Positions 53,266 through 64,000 are shown, counted from the first letter of the stretch. The stretch: 64,000 bases of DNA from Rana temporaria (GCF_905171775.1 NC_053491.1:223858486-223922485); one strand, 5' to 3'. The notes: generated by a model not told the origin, from the sequence alone. Numbers and translations are program-made.

Positions 53266-53730
53266 TTATTTGAAATGAAACCCATAAAAAAATGACAGAA
53301 GCTGTGTTTTTCAAGTACTTGACTTATTATTTCTCTATGTGGTCTATGCCCAACGAATTCACAGGTATCGGAGTCTTGTATACCCTTCAGAATACCTTCC
53401 AAGCCAACCCCATCAGTGTTTGTAACTGTTAGGACTTTCATCTATGAATTTTAATTAACCCCAAAATGTTTGCATTGTGATCCTGACATCAAATGTTTAT
53501 ACAGTATGTAGGTAATGAGGAAATTGCATATAAAGAAATTGTATTACCCATTGCACACACCACATTTTAAAAATTGGTCTGCATATGCAGGTGTATATAT
53601 GTATGCATTAAAAAACTTTATTCTAGAAGTACCTACTATATACATTATGTCAAATAAGGAAAAAAAATAACCAAGATATTGGAACACTAGGCGAATGCTG
53701 TAATTTGTGACCACATTTGCTTTTCAATAG
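53266..53730. other. Intron sequence after the DIRS element
   Basis: About 465 bp, AT-rich, no repeat or gene recognised. It ends in a possible acceptor TTGCTTTTCAATAG. Confidence 0.5.
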
Positions 53731-53797
53731 CTAAAGACGATAAAGGCCCCTGGCTTTAAAAAGTTCAGAAACACCAGTTCAGTTCAATTTATACAAA
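53731..53797 (+). CDS. Possible next CCDC87-like exon (weak)
   Basis: After exon 7 (phase 0), the frame LKTIKAPGFKKFRNTSSVQF continues from an acceptor at 53729-53730 and could exit at CAAA|GTACAC in phase 1. A second open stretch from 53878 (QYVLNNTTNGITDDLYKYYF, then ELSNAEICL) would be in matching phase after an 80-bp intron, but its acceptor and donor are poor. If the first segment is not spliced out at 53797 it meets a TGA at 53815. Similarity to CCDC87 is slight. Confidence 0.3.
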
Positions 53798-53879
53798 GTA
53801 CACCAGAAATACCATGACATACCTGCAGATGGCAGTCATTAATCACAGAAAAGTCTAGTAAACCTTGCTCATTAAAGAT

Positions 53880-54426
53880 CAGTATGTCCTGAATAATACA
53901 ACAAATGGCATTACCGATGATCTCTATAAGTACTACTTTGAGTTAAGCAATGCAGAAATTTGTCTTATAAAAAAAACACTTTTTTTTTTTTTTTTTTTTA
54001 GTTCAGCATATGACTTTCCTATTAAAGGTATCCTAGAAACACTTGTTAATATCAGTCAACGTCAAAGTGGTGGTTTGGTTAATACAAGTTTATTTGGTTT
54101 GCAGCGATCTTCACTTTAGTGAACTAGCCTGGGGGTAATGTACTGCTCCGGTCCCTAGAGTACTGCAGATAATGCTGGAGATGGTGTGTATCTCCGGGTG
54201 AGAGAATGTAATGTTGCAGATTTTATATGTATACCAGTCATGCACAACTTTGTTAATGATCATAAAATAAGAGTCATACAAGGTCAAAGTTTTTTTTTTT
54301 TTTTACAGCAAATTTTAATAGCAGGCATGAACCTTGTACAAGATTATGAATTTTAACTTATTTGATCATTTCACAGCTTTAACTATACTTTTATAGAACC
54401 TATACTGTTTTATATAATATAGTGTT
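53880..54426. other. Mostly non-coding, two long T runs
   Basis: Apart from the weak coding stretch that begins at 53878, this holds T runs at about 53980-53998 and 54288-54304 and no recognised repeat. Confidence 0.4.
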
Positions 54427-54560
54427 GCCAACCTACCAGATTGAAATTTACTGACACAACACACAAAATTTACTGGCACAGCCAAGTTTTTATTGGCATT
54501 TCTAATAGTTACAAAACGAACGTTTTAGGTGCAAATTTCAGTATTTAGGGCACAGACAAG
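54427..54560 (-). mobile_element. Fragment related to the hAT element of nest 1
   Basis: Read on the minus strand it contains GCCAGTAAATTTTGTGTGTT then GTGTCAGTAAATT, close to GCCAGTAAATTTTATGATTT then TTGTCAGTAAATT at about 30805-30835 in the hAT element. It begins at AGTGTTGCCAACCT, which may be its end. Target duplication is not seen. Confidence 0.45.
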
Positions 54561-55161
54561 TACAATATGCAATATAATTTATAATATTAAGGCAAAAAGC
54601 ATTTTTATTATTTTATTTTCGATATAGTAACTAAGTAGCTCAGGGACAGGACTCAGGAGGGCAAGACATTAGAATGGGCAGGCACACACACATAAAATTT
54701 ACTCTAACAGAAACACGGACAGCAGAGTGCAGCAGCACAGATGATGATGACACTTTGCCGACATGACACGTCCCCTCCTGAGTCACAGTGACAGTCTTTT
54801 TTTCATGGCAGGTGGTTCCTTCACTCCACTCCAGTCCAAACAGCATAGGTGTGCACAGCCTATTGCATTAGGGTGTGCACCCTTAGCCATGACTAAGCAC
54901 TGACTGTCAGTGCGAAACGCGTCGGCTATACTGTATTTTGTTGGTTTGCAGTGACTGTATGTACAGTTGAAAAATAAAAGACATCTCTTTTTAAGTGATT
55001 TTGGAGTGCGGCTGTCCAGTTTTCGTCCTTCTAATTTGCAAGCCAAGTGCCATACAGATCAAAGTATATGAATCTTCCTGAGCATTCACAGAAATGCCTG
55101 CTATCACACCAGAACCTAACCACATCTCAAAGTAGATAATTTCCTTTACATCCCTTCCCCT
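54561..55161. other. Dispersed-repeat-like sequence, unassigned
   Basis: No gene. The stretch 54895-55030 (CAGTGCGAAACGCGTCGGCT, later AATAAAAGACATC and GGAGTGCGGCTGTCC) looks like a known dispersed frog repeat but I cannot name it. Confidence 0.4.
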
Positions 55162-55165
55162 TTAA

Positions 55166-55564
55166 CCACTTGCTTACTGAGCACTTATACCCTCTTCCTG
55201 CCCAGGCCAATTTTCAGCTTTCAGGGCTCTCACACTTTGAATGACAATTGTGTGGTCATGCAACACTGTACCCAAACAACATTTTTATCATTTTTTTTGG
55301 AGACAGAGCTTTCTTTTGGTAGTATATAATCACCAATGTTTTTTTTATTTATGTTTTGCTAAACAAACAAAAAAAGACTGAAAATTTAGAAAATAAATAA
55401 ATAAAGGTTTTTCATCCTATGTTATAACCCTTTGCAAATGGGTAATTTTTCTCCTTCACTGATGTGCACTGATTAGCAGCACATGGGGACGCTAAGGGGA
55501 CGTCTCACGGACTCTGCAATCACACTCTGTAGCCGTCTTTCCGCTATAGCGTGGATGGTAAGTG
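55166..55564. mobile_element. piggyBac-like MITE, TTAACCACTT family, decayed right end
   Basis: TTAA at 55162-55165 then CCACTTGCTTACTGAGCACTT; the right end GGATGGTAAGTGG is followed by GTAA instead of TTAA. The body shares CTGCCCAGGCCAATTTTCAG with the copy at 5486. Confidence 0.65.
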
Positions 55565-55569
55565 GGTAA

Positions 55570-56220
55570 AGTGAAACCTAAGTTCCTAAGAAACAGTGAA
55601 CAGGCAGGCTTTTATTGTAGAGAAGACATGCAATGTCTCTTCTGCAATGAAATCCCCCTACCTGCCTGCACACTGTCCTCTCCGGTGCATATGCAGCTCC
55701 ACTTACAGTGCTGACGCAGTCAGCACATATGCAGGAGTGACTTCATCCCCCATTGGCCATTGAAGTGGCCCAAAGACTGGCATCTGAAAAAGATGTTGGC
55801 AACGTGCCATTTGATAGGTAAATATTCACCCTTTTGTTCCACTTTAAACCATTCCCACTAGAAAAACAACACGTTCATAGGTATTTTTATAAGCTTTCCT
55901 GATGATTTTTCACATCATAAATGCTATAGGTACATTAATGAGTGGTGCTTTGTTGTTCATAATCAACACACATGAACAATCCCTTAAAGCAAAAATAAAC
56001 TGCTTATAGGTGTCCATAGCACCTGTGCTGCTTTGACCAAAGTTGAATAATGCCCTTGCTGTAGGTGTATGAAAAAAATGGGGGAGAACATTGGGACTTT
56101 AAATGGGATGTGAGGGAAAGTTCACGCCCCCATCCCTATAATAAGAGACAGCTCTCAAACTCAGAGCTACTGCATCAGAGGAGAGAGAGCATGTAAGGGG
56201 GTTTGAATCAGAGAAAAAGC
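55570..56220. other. No gene recognised
   Basis: About 650 bp of moderately GC-balanced intergenic or intronic sequence with no named repeat or exon signal. Confidence 0.45.
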
Positions 56221-56234
56221 TCACTCTCTAATGG

Positions 56235-56995
56235 TGACTCTTGACCCCCAAGATCTAAACTAGATTGAACTCTTGACCCCAAGATCTAAAAATAGATTGA
56301 ATTCTTGACACCAAGATCTAAAAATAGATTGACCTCTTGACCTCAAGATCTAAAAAATAGATTGACCTCTTGACCCCATGATCTAAAAATAGATTGACCT
56401 CTTGACCCCAAGATCTAAAAAATAGATTGACCTCTTGACCCCATGATCTAAAAAAATAGATTGACCTCTTGACCCCAAGATCTAAAAATAGATTGACCTC
56501 TTGACCCCAAGATCTAAAAATAGATTGACCTCTTGACCCCAAGATCTAAAAATAGATTGACCTCCTGACCCCATGATCTAAAAATAGATTGACCTCTTGA
56601 CCTCAAGATCTAAAAATAGATTGAACTCTTGACCCCAAGATCTAAAAATAAATTGAATTCTTGACCCCCAAGATCTAAAAATAGATTGACCTCTTGACCC
56701 CATGATCTAAAAATAGATTGACCTCTTGACCCCAAGATCTAAAAATAGATTGACCTCTTGACCCCATGATCTAAAAATAGATTGACCTCTTGACCCCATG
56801 ATCTAAAAAATAGATTGACCTCTTGACCCCATGATCTAAAAATAGATTGACCTCTTGACCCCAAGATCTAAAAATAGATTGATCTCTTGACCCATGATCT
56901 AAAAATAGATTGACCCCAAGATCTAAAAATAGATTGACCTCTTGACCCCATGATCTAAAAATAGATTGACCTCTTGACCCCACGATCTAACAATT
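56235..56995. repeat. Minisatellite, about 32-bp unit, roughly 23 copies
   Basis: Unit AGATTGACCTCTTGACCCCA then AGATCTAAAAAT, with variation in the A run (four to six) and CATG for CAAG alternates. Minus-strand frames (GQEVNLFLDHGVKRSIYF-type) are shadows. Confidence 0.92.
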
Positions 56996-56999
56996 AAAA

Positions 57000-57650
57000 A
57001 TATGCTAATGCATCTACAAAATGCTCAGATGGAAAACCAATAGGGGTGCAAAAATGCTTAAAATGCAATAAAAGTCATGGAAAAAGGGGTTCAAAAGATA
57101 CTTCCAGTTTTGGAACCAGTACCAGTGACACTATGCACAGCCACCGGCCGCCACTACCAAATGCTGTTTTTGCAGAGCAGGAATATACCTGCTGGAGCTC
57201 TGTTAACACAGGTCACGGCCACTGCTCACCTCCCACTGTGCAGCCGTGCCTTTGTCAGCTCCGAGGTAGATGGCTGCAGAGCTGAGCTATGTCTCGTCTC
57301 ACACATAGCTCAGCCTCAGCGCATACCAGGTATGACATCCCCGTCTCTCTCTGCACAGACATCTGGTGCTCCTCCTTCTGAGTCTGTCCTGCCCACACTC
57401 CCCGGGCATGTGTGGGCACTGGATAGGTAGTTTGAACCCAAAAAAGCATCAGACAGTCTGCCTGCGCCTCAGCCTCCATCCTGGTAAGTTTACTCTCTCT
57501 AGTCTCTCCTGCCTCCCAGTGTATAAAAAGGGGTGCTCTGTGGACTTTGTTAAAGCGGAGGTGGGGCAGGCTTTGGTAAGCAGAGACCCTCTTTACACAA
57601 TAGTCCACAGCATGCACCCTTAAATCAAGTTTCCCAGAACACCCCTTACA
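57000..57650. other. No gene recognised between two minisatellites
   Basis: Two overlapping open frames (57046-57285, 57077-57430) show no recognisable domain and no splice-phase support. A donor-like TCCTGGTAAGTTT is at about 57480. Unassigned. Confidence 0.4.
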
Positions 57651-57654
57651 TCAG

Positions 57655-60170
57655 ATCTGATGTATATGGGGTCTGTGCGGACTCTGATGTATATGGGTCT
57701 GTGCAGACTCTGATGTATATGGGTCTGTGCAGACTCTGATGTATATGGGTCTGTGCAGACTCTGATGTAAGGGAAGGCTCTGTGTGGACTCTGATGTAAG
57801 GGGAGGCTCTGTGCGGAATCTGATGTAAGGGGAGGCCTCTGTGCGGAATCTGATGTAAGGGGAGGCCTCTGTGCGCACTCTGATGTAAGGGGGGCCACTG
57901 TGCGCACTCTGATGTAAGGGGGGCCTCTGTGCGCACTCTGATGTAAGGGGGGCCTCTGTGCGCACTCTGATGTAAGGGGGGCCTCTGTGCGCACTCTGAT
58001 GTAAGGGGGGCCTCTGTGCGCACTCTGATGTAAGGGGGGCCTCTGTGCTCACTCTGATGTAAGGGGGGCCTCTGTGCGCACTCTGATGTAAGGGGGGCCT
58101 CTGTGCGCACTCTGATGTAAGGGGGGCCTCTGTGCGCACTCTGATGTAAGGGGGGGGCCTCTGTGCGCACTCTGATGTAAGGGGAGGCTCTGTGCGGACT
58201 CTGATGTAAGGGGAGGCTCTGTGCGCACTCTGATGTAAGGGGAGGCTCTGTGCGCACTCTGATGTAAGGGGGGCCTCTGTGCGCACTCTGATGTAAGGGG
58301 GGCCTCTGTGCGCACTCTGATGTAAGGGGGGCCTCTGTGCGCACTCTGATGTAAGGGGGGCCTCTGTGCGCACTCTGATGTAAGGGGGGCCTCTGTGCGC
58401 ACTCTGATGTAAGGGGGGCCTCTGTGCGCACTCTGATGTAAGGGGGGGGGCCTCTGTGCGCACTCTGATGTAAGGGGAGGCTCTGTGCGGACTCTGATGT
58501 AAGGGGAGGCTCTGTGCGGACTCTGATGTAAGGGGAGGCTCTGTGCGGACTCTGATGTAAGGGGGGCCTCTGTGCGGACTCTGATGTAAGGGGGGCCTCT
58601 GTGCGGACTCTGATGTAAGGGGGGCCTCTGTGCGGACTCTGATGTAAGGGGGGCCTCTGTGCGGACTCTGATGTAAGGGGGGCCTCTGTGCGGACTCTGA
58701 TGTAAGGGGGGCCTCTGTGCGGACTCTGATGTAAGGGGGGCCTCTGTGCGGACTCTGATGTAAGGGGGGCCTCTGTGCGGACTCTGATGTAAGGGGGGCC
58801 TCTGTGCGGACTCTGATGTAAGGGGGGCCTCTGTGCGGACTCTGATGTAAGGGGGGCCTCTGTGCGGACTCTGATGTAAGGGGGGCCTCTGTGCGCACTC
58901 TGATGTAAGGGGGGCCTCTGTGCGCACTCTGATGTAAGGGGGGCCTCTGTGCGCACTCTGATGTAAGGGGGGCCTCTGTGCGCACTCTGATGTAAGGGGG
59001 GGGCCTCTGTGCGCACTCTGATGTAAGGGGAGGCTCTGTGCGGACTCTGATGTAAGGGGAGGCTCTGTGCGGACTCTGATGTAAGGGGAGGCTCTGTGCG
59101 GACTCTGATGTAAGGGGGGCCTCTGTGCGGACTCTGATGTAAGGGGGGCCTCTGTGCAGACTCTGATGTAAGGGGGGCCTCTGTGCGCACTCTGATGTAA
59201 GGGGGGGGCCTCTGTGCGCACTCTGATGTAAGGGGAGGCTCTGTGCGGACTCTGATGTAAGGGGAGGCTCTGTGCAGACTCTGATGTAAGGGGGGCCTCT
59301 GTGCGGACTCTGATGTAAGGGGGGCCTCTGTGCGGACTCTGATGTAAGGGGGGCCTCTGTGCGCACTCTAATGTAAGGGGGGGGGCCTCTGTGCGCACTC
59401 TGATGTAAGGGGAGGCTCTGTGCGGACTCTGATGTAAGGGGAGGCTCTGTGCGGACTCTGATGTAAGGGGGGCCTCTGTGCGGACTCTGATGTAAGGGGG
59501 GCCTCTGTGCGGACTCTGATGTAAGGGGGGCCTCTGTGCGCACTCTGATGTAAGGGGGGGGCCTCTGTGCGCACTCTGATGTAAGGGGAGGCTCTGTGCG
59601 GACTCTGATGTAAGGGGAGGCTCTGTGCGCACTCTGATGTAAGGGGGGCCTCTGTGCGGACTCTGATGTAAGGGGGGCCTCTGTGCGGACTCTGATGTAA
59701 GGGGGGCCTCTGTGCGCACTCTGATGTAAGGGGGGGGCCTCTGTGCGCACTCTGATGTAAGGGGAGGCTCTGTGCGGACTCTGATGTAAGGGGAGGCTCT
59801 GTGCGCACTCTGATGTAAGGGGGGCCTCTGTGCGCACTCTGATGTAAGGGGGGCCTCTGTGCGCACTCTGATGTAAAGGGGGGGCCTCTGTGCGCACTCT
59901 GATGTAAGGGGGGCCTCTGTGCGCACTCTGATGTAAAGGGGGGGCCTCTGTGCGCACTCTGATGTAAGGGGAGGCTCTGTGCGGACTCTGATGTAAGGGG
60001 AGGCTCTGTGCGGACTCTGATGTAAGGGGAGGCTCTGTGCGGACTCTGATGTAAGGGGAGGCTCTGTGCGGACTCTGATGTAAGGGGAGGCTCTGTGCGG
60101 ACTCTGATGTCAGGGGGGCTCTGTGCGGACTCTGATGTCAGGGGGGCTCTGTGCGGACTCTGATGCTTAT
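57655..60170. repeat. Minisatellite, about 29-bp unit, roughly 85 copies
   Basis: Unit ACTCTGATGTAAGGGG(GG) then CCTCTGTGCGC or GGCTCTGTGCGG. Length varies in the G run (four to nine). Variant types (GGGGCC with CGCAC, GGAGG with CGGAC) occur in higher-order blocks of about 190-550 bp. The long minus-strand frames (up to 768 codons) exist because the array lacks stops in several frames; they shift with each G-run change. The unit core also occurs singly in the hAT element of nest 1 at about 12948-12980. Confidence 0.95.
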
Positions 60171-60531
60171 ATAATAATGTACATAGCATAATGTACAGGG
60201 TGCAGGGGTCAGGAGTGTGTAATGTACAGGGGTGAGGGTCAAGGTACAAGAAGGGGGTCCCAACGGGACCAGAGTGAATGAAGGTGTTCACTGTACACTT
60301 TGTTAGAAAGAGGCCCCCTCCAGGTTCCATTTTACTTTGTAGTCTCTAATGGAGCCTGGAGGAGACGCTTTCTAACAGACTCTACTCAGTACTGTTGTAC
60401 TTTGATAGAAATGTGGGTACAAGGCCAGGAGCGGGTCATGGACAGGGCATGGGTGGGTCATGGGTGGGGTCTGACAGGGGACCCTTGCTTTATTTGGTCT
60501 GGGGGTCCTGAGTATTGTCAGTCCGCCCCTG
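60171..60531. mobile_element. Possible hAT right end next to the 29-bp array
   Basis: The sequence ends GTCAGTCCGCCCCTG (60517-60531), whose inverse CAGGGGCGGACTGAC is a hAT-like terminus. The left terminus and the 8-bp duplication were not found, so the 29-bp array may lie inside this element but this is not shown. Confidence 0.4.
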
Positions 60532-60744
60532 CCGGCATAATGCTCTCCCTGTCAGGGATCTCCGCAAGACAGGAGCTACCTAGTTCCTGCCCATCATGAA
60601 GTCATTCAGAGGCTGGGATAGAAGAGGAGTGCTGTTGCGACCTGCGGGGAGCGTCCACTACAGTGGGTGAGTGATCGGCTGCACTGCTTTCATCTTACTG
60701 AAGTGGTTTATTAAAAAAAAAAAATTGGGGTTGTTGTGGGGTTA

Positions 60745-61045
60745 ATTAATCTACAATGATATTTGTTATATGCAGCATGGAGGAGGTTAATGTATTGCTA
60801 TTGGTCACTAATGCATTTGTGACCAGTGGCAGTTAACCTCTTTGTGCTGCATTAGCAGCAGTGGTGTCAGTGTTAATTAACCCCTTCATGCTGCAGCATA
60901 AAGGAGTTAATTAGCACTGCCACTGGTGCCACTGCCACTAATGCAGCATAAAGGAGTTAATTGCCACTGGTCACAAATGCATCAGTGACCAATAGCAATA
61001 CATTAACCTCCTCCATGCTGCATATTCTAAATAGCATTGTAGATT
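60745..61045. repeat. Foldback palindrome, about 300 bp
   Basis: ATCTACAATGATATTT at the left against ATAGCATTGTAGAT at the right; inner matching pairs GCAGCATGGAGGAGGTTAAT / ATTAACCTCCTCCATGCTGC and CACTAATGCATTTGTGACC / GGTCACAAATGCATCAGTG. Probably a MITE. No coding. Confidence 0.82.
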
Positions 61046-61676
61046 AAAGTGGTTGTAAATGTTATTTTTATATTAAAAAAATAAAAAAAAACAACAACAA
61101 ACTTGTCATACTTATCTGCTCTGGCAAAGGGTTTTGCACAGAACCGACCAGACTCTTCTTCTGGGGTCCCCCGCTGGCACTCCAGGCCCCTACTCTTCAT
61201 CCCGCTTCCTGTCACCTTAAAATTATCACATAGGGGACTTTTTGTCCCCTATGTGATGAAAAAAAATAACATAAGAAAAAAAAGTTCCACCCAAGTACAT
61301 AAACCCCACATATACACATGAACGAACGTAAACGCATGCCTCAGGGGAGCCTACGCGTAAAAACGTTGATTGCGATGCACGTTACATATTACCATGCACG
61401 CCGTAATGAGAGCAACACAAGACCTCCTCCATAACACTAAGCTGATGCCTATAGGGGGATTTTGAAGCTTTGCCTATAGAAAATATAGGGTACTGAATTT
61501 TGCCGCCATTTCACATTTGGGTAATTTTAATGCGTTTGCTTGCTCTAAATTTCACTTTAGTGTGTTTTTTTTTTTTACAGAAATTTTACATTTCCTAGAT
61601 CTTTGCGGTAATATCGTGTGACATAAAAACGACCACTATTTTATTGTCTAGGGTGTCTGCTTTCAGGAAATATATA
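61046..61676. other. Repeat-like spacer, no gene
   Basis: Begins with AAAGTGGTTGTAAATG, similar to the start of a repeat seen at 5699. It has A-rich and T-rich runs. No exon signal. Confidence 0.45.
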
Positions 61677-61974
61677 GGGCCAGATCCACAAAAACCTGGC
61701 GCAACTTAAAAAATCCCATTTAAGTTACACTGCCTTAAAATTTCTACCTAAGTGCCCGATCCACAAAGCACTTATCTAGAAATTTCAGGCCGTGTAACTA
61801 AAATTCCGCCGGCGCAAGGCGTTCCTATTCAAATGGGGCGAGTCCCATTTAAATGAGGCGCGCTCCCGCGCCGGCCGTACTGCGCATGCGCGAAGTTACG
61901 TTACGCCGAGTTTTGTGGATCGCGCCGGCTTAAAAAAGATGCGTCGGGAAAAAAAAAAAATTGACAGCGTCGCT

Positions 61975-62889
61975 CGGCATGCATTCCCGAGGGAGAACTC
62001 CATGCCAATTTTCAAAGAAAAAACCGGCATGGGTTCACCCCCCAGGAGCATACCAGGCCCTTAGGTCTGGTATGGGTTGTAAGGAGACCCCCCCTCCGCC
62101 GAAAAATCGACGTAGGGGGTCCCCCTACAATCCATACCAGACCCGTATCCAAAGCACGCTACCTGGCCGGTCAGGAAAGGAGTGGGGACGAGCGAGCGTC
62201 CCCCCCCCTCCTGAGCCGTGCCAGGCCGCATGCCCTCAACATGGGGGGGTTGGGTGCTCTGGGGCAGGGGGGCGCACTGCGGGCCCCCCCACCCCAGAGC
62301 ACCCTGTCCCCATGTTGATGAGGACAGGACCTCTTCCCGACAACCCTTGCCGTTGGTTGTCGGGGTCTGCGGGCGGGGGCTTATCGGAATCTGGGAGTCC
62401 CCTCAAATAAGGGGGCCCCCAGATACCGGCCCCCCACCCTAAGTGAATGGATATGGGGTACATCGTACCCCTATCCATTCACCTGTAGGCAAAAAGTAAA
62501 AGTTAGTAAACACACAACACAAGGGTTTTTAAAATAATTGATTATTCTGCTCCGGAGGCCCCCCTGTCTTCTTTATTAGCTCTATTACCAGGGGGGGCTT
62601 CTTCTTCCACTCTCCGGGGGTCTTCTTCCAGTCTCCGGGGGTCTTCTTCCACTCTCCGGGGGGGGTTTCTTCTTCCGCTCTCCGGGGGGGGCTTCTCCGC
62701 TCTCCGGGGGTCTTCTTCTATCTTCGCCGCTCTCCGCTGTTGACTCGGCGAACCCCGGTTCTTCTGCAGATGTCCGGTGCCTTCTTCTTCAGCGATGGCT
62801 GCCTGCTATCTTTGTGTGTTAGCTCAATTACGAGCAGGCAGCCATCGCGGTCTTCTGTGACGTCAGGTTCTTCTCTTCTGTTCTTCTCC
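61975..62889 (+). repeat. Left arm of the 2-kb palindrome
   Basis: From about GGCATGCATTCCCGAGGGAG to CTTCTCTTCTGTTCTTCTC. It includes a purine/pyrimidine-biased stretch with repeated CTCTCCGGGGGTCTTCTTC. Every open frame in it reappears on the opposite strand of the right arm. Confidence 0.9.
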
Positions 62890-63030
62890 CCTCTTCCGAT
62901 GTTGACTCGTCGCATCTTGTCACTGTAATGATGGAAGCGCGCCTTGCATCCCATTTATATAGGCATCACCGTCCCATCATGCTCCGGCAGGTACCCACGT
63001 GGTGGGTGCACGTGGGTAGGCACCCACCAC
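62890..63030. other. Palindrome spacer
   Basis: About 140 bp between the arms, with its own short inverted elements (GTGGTGGGTGCACGTGGGTA ... CCCACCAC). No gene. Confidence 0.7.
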
Positions 63031-63942
63031 CGGGAGAAGAACAGAAGAGAAGAACCTGACGTCACAGAAGACCGCGATGGCTGCCTGCTCGTAATTGAGC
63101 TAACACACAAAGATAGCAGGCAGCCAGCGCTGAAGAAGAAGGCACCGGACATCTGCAGAAGAACCGGAGTTCGCCGAGTCAACAGCGGAGAGCGGCGAAG
63201 ATAGAAGAAGACCCCCGGAGAGCGGAGAAGCCCCCCCCGGAGAGCGGAAGAAGAAACCCCCCCCGGAGAGTGGAAGAAGACCCCCGGAGACTGGAAGAAG
63301 ACCCCCGGAGAGTGGAAGAAGAAGCCCCCCCTGGTAATAGAGCTAATAAAGAAGACAGGGGGGGCCTCCGGAGCAGAATAATCAATTATTTTAAAAACCC
63401 TTGTGTTGTGTGTTTACTAACTTTTACTTTTTGCCTACAGGTGAATGGATAGGGGTACGATGTACCCCATATCCATTCACTTAGGGTGGGGGGCCGGTAT
63501 CTGGGGGCCCCCTTATTTGAGGGGACTCCCAGATTCCGATAAGCCCCCGCCCGCAGACCCCGACAACCAACGGCAAGGGTTGTCGGGAAGAGGTCCTGTC
63601 CTCATCAACATGGGGACAGGGTGCTCTGGGGTGGGGGGGCCCGCAGTGCGCCCCCCTGCCCCAGAGCACCCAACCCCCCCATGTTGAGGGCATGCGGCCT
63701 GGCACGGCTCAGGAGGGGGGGGACGCTCGCTCGTCCCCACTCCTTTCCTGACCGGCCAGGTAGCGTGCTTTGGATACGGGTCTGGTATGGATTGTAGGGG
63801 GACCCCCTACGTCGATTTTTTGGTGGAGGGGGGTCTCCTTACAACCCATACCAGACCTAAGGGCCTGGTATGCTCCTGGGGGGAACCCATGCCGGTTTTG
63901 TTTTTACAAATTGCCGTGGAGTTCTCCCTCAGGAATGCATAC
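63031..63942 (-). repeat. Right arm of the 2-kb palindrome
   Basis: Inverse of the left arm, differing by few bases and small indels near its outer end (for example TTTTTTGGTGGAGGGGGG against CCCCCCTCCGCCGAAAAA). GGAGTTCTCCCTCAGGAATG answers the left-arm start. Confidence 0.9.
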
Positions 63943-64000
63943 CAAATGCCGTCGCTGGAATGGGCTTTTACATGGTGTGACTAGTTTACACTTTGTAACA

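Larger units (their letters stand above)
61677..64000. mobile_element. GGGCCAGATCC-family MITE enclosing a 2-kb palindrome, cut by the window end
   Basis: Starts GGGCCAGATCCACAAAAACC after a likely ATA triplet; the right end lies outside. From about 61975 a long inverted repeat runs to about 63942 (see separate entries). The left 300 bp carry GCGCATGCGCGAAGTTACG and GCCGGCGCAAGGCG pieces typical of the family. Confidence 0.65.

Noticed and set aside
57046..57430. Further host exon between the two minisatellites
   Set aside because: Open frames exist, but there is no acceptor/donor pair in a phase that continues the CCDC87-like frame and no similarity I can recognise.
57646..60330. Long minus-strand open frames (320-768 codons) with HQSAHRGPPYIRV-type repeats
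   Set aside because: They follow the 29-bp array in several frames at once, change phase with each G-run, and have no start context, domain or splice support.
54427..60531. One hAT element spanning from 54427 to 60531
   Set aside because: The right end at 60531 and the fragment at 54427 are both hAT-like, but the termini do not match each other and no 8-bp duplication was found.
61961..63984. Mirrored open frames in the palindrome arms (for example 62218-62442 and 63481-63705)
   Set aside because: Each appears twice only because the arms are inverse copies; composition is low-complexity and no domain is seen.

Overview
This is a stretch of vertebrate nuclear genome, most likely from an amphibian and probably a ranid frog. 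The evidence is the spliced fragments of a vertebrate gene, the amphibian-type retroelements (a Penelope-like element with GIY-YIG, a DIRS element, a chromodomain Ty3 element), and many foldback DNA transposons whose ends (GGGCCAGATTC, GCCTCGTACACACG, TTAACCACTT) I associate with ranid genomes. The organism is an inference; the element structures are read directly. I see no bacterial genes, CRISPR arrays or rRNA.

Host gene. Seven plus-strand exons (4964-5214, 7699-7930, 9606-9696, 31257-31348, 32633-32784, 33876-34017, 47367-47567) splice in perfect phase into a 387-codon open frame. From memory it matches the middle of CCDC87, in collinear order. The 5' exons and probably the 3' end lie outside the window. 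One or two weak further exons may lie at 53.7-54.0 kb. All the rest is intron or flank filled with repeats.

Layout. 0-5 kb: a Tc1 transposase remnant, then a (TA)n microsatellite split by a 3-kb hAT-like element that holds other foldbacks, then a 30-bp minisatellite. 5-11.8 kb: exons 1-3 among MITEs. 11.8-31.1 kb: a three-layer nest, in which a 3-bp-TSD MITE is interrupted by a hAT element (8-bp TSD), itself interrupted by a 17.7-kb array of near-identical Penelope-like units (one inverted, one 5'-truncated, two complete tandem units, each with a 405-aa ORF1 and a 706-aa RT/GIY-YIG ORF2). 31.2-35.8 kb: exons 4-6 and tandem repeats. 35.9-43.7 kb: a second three-layer nest, in which a MITE is interrupted by a chromodomain Ty3/gypsy element (636-bp LTRs, TSD TAACC) whose gag is split by a hAT-type MITE (TSD GACATCAT). 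43.8-47.6 kb: more foldback MITEs and exon 7. 47.6-53.3 kb: a nearly complete DIRS element with inverted terminal repeats, an internal complementary region, gag, RT/RNase H and tyrosine recombinase. 54-61 kb: hAT fragments, a 32-bp and a 29-bp minisatellite. 61.7-64 kb: a MITE carrying a palindrome with two ~0.9-kb arms.

The most notable points are the Penelope array with its uncharacterised ORF1, the two dated three-layer nests, an exact 30-bp inversion that distinguishes the two LTRs of the Ty3 element, a tRNA-like A-box/B-box pair in those LTRs, and the intron-rich structure of a gene that I recall as intronless in human.
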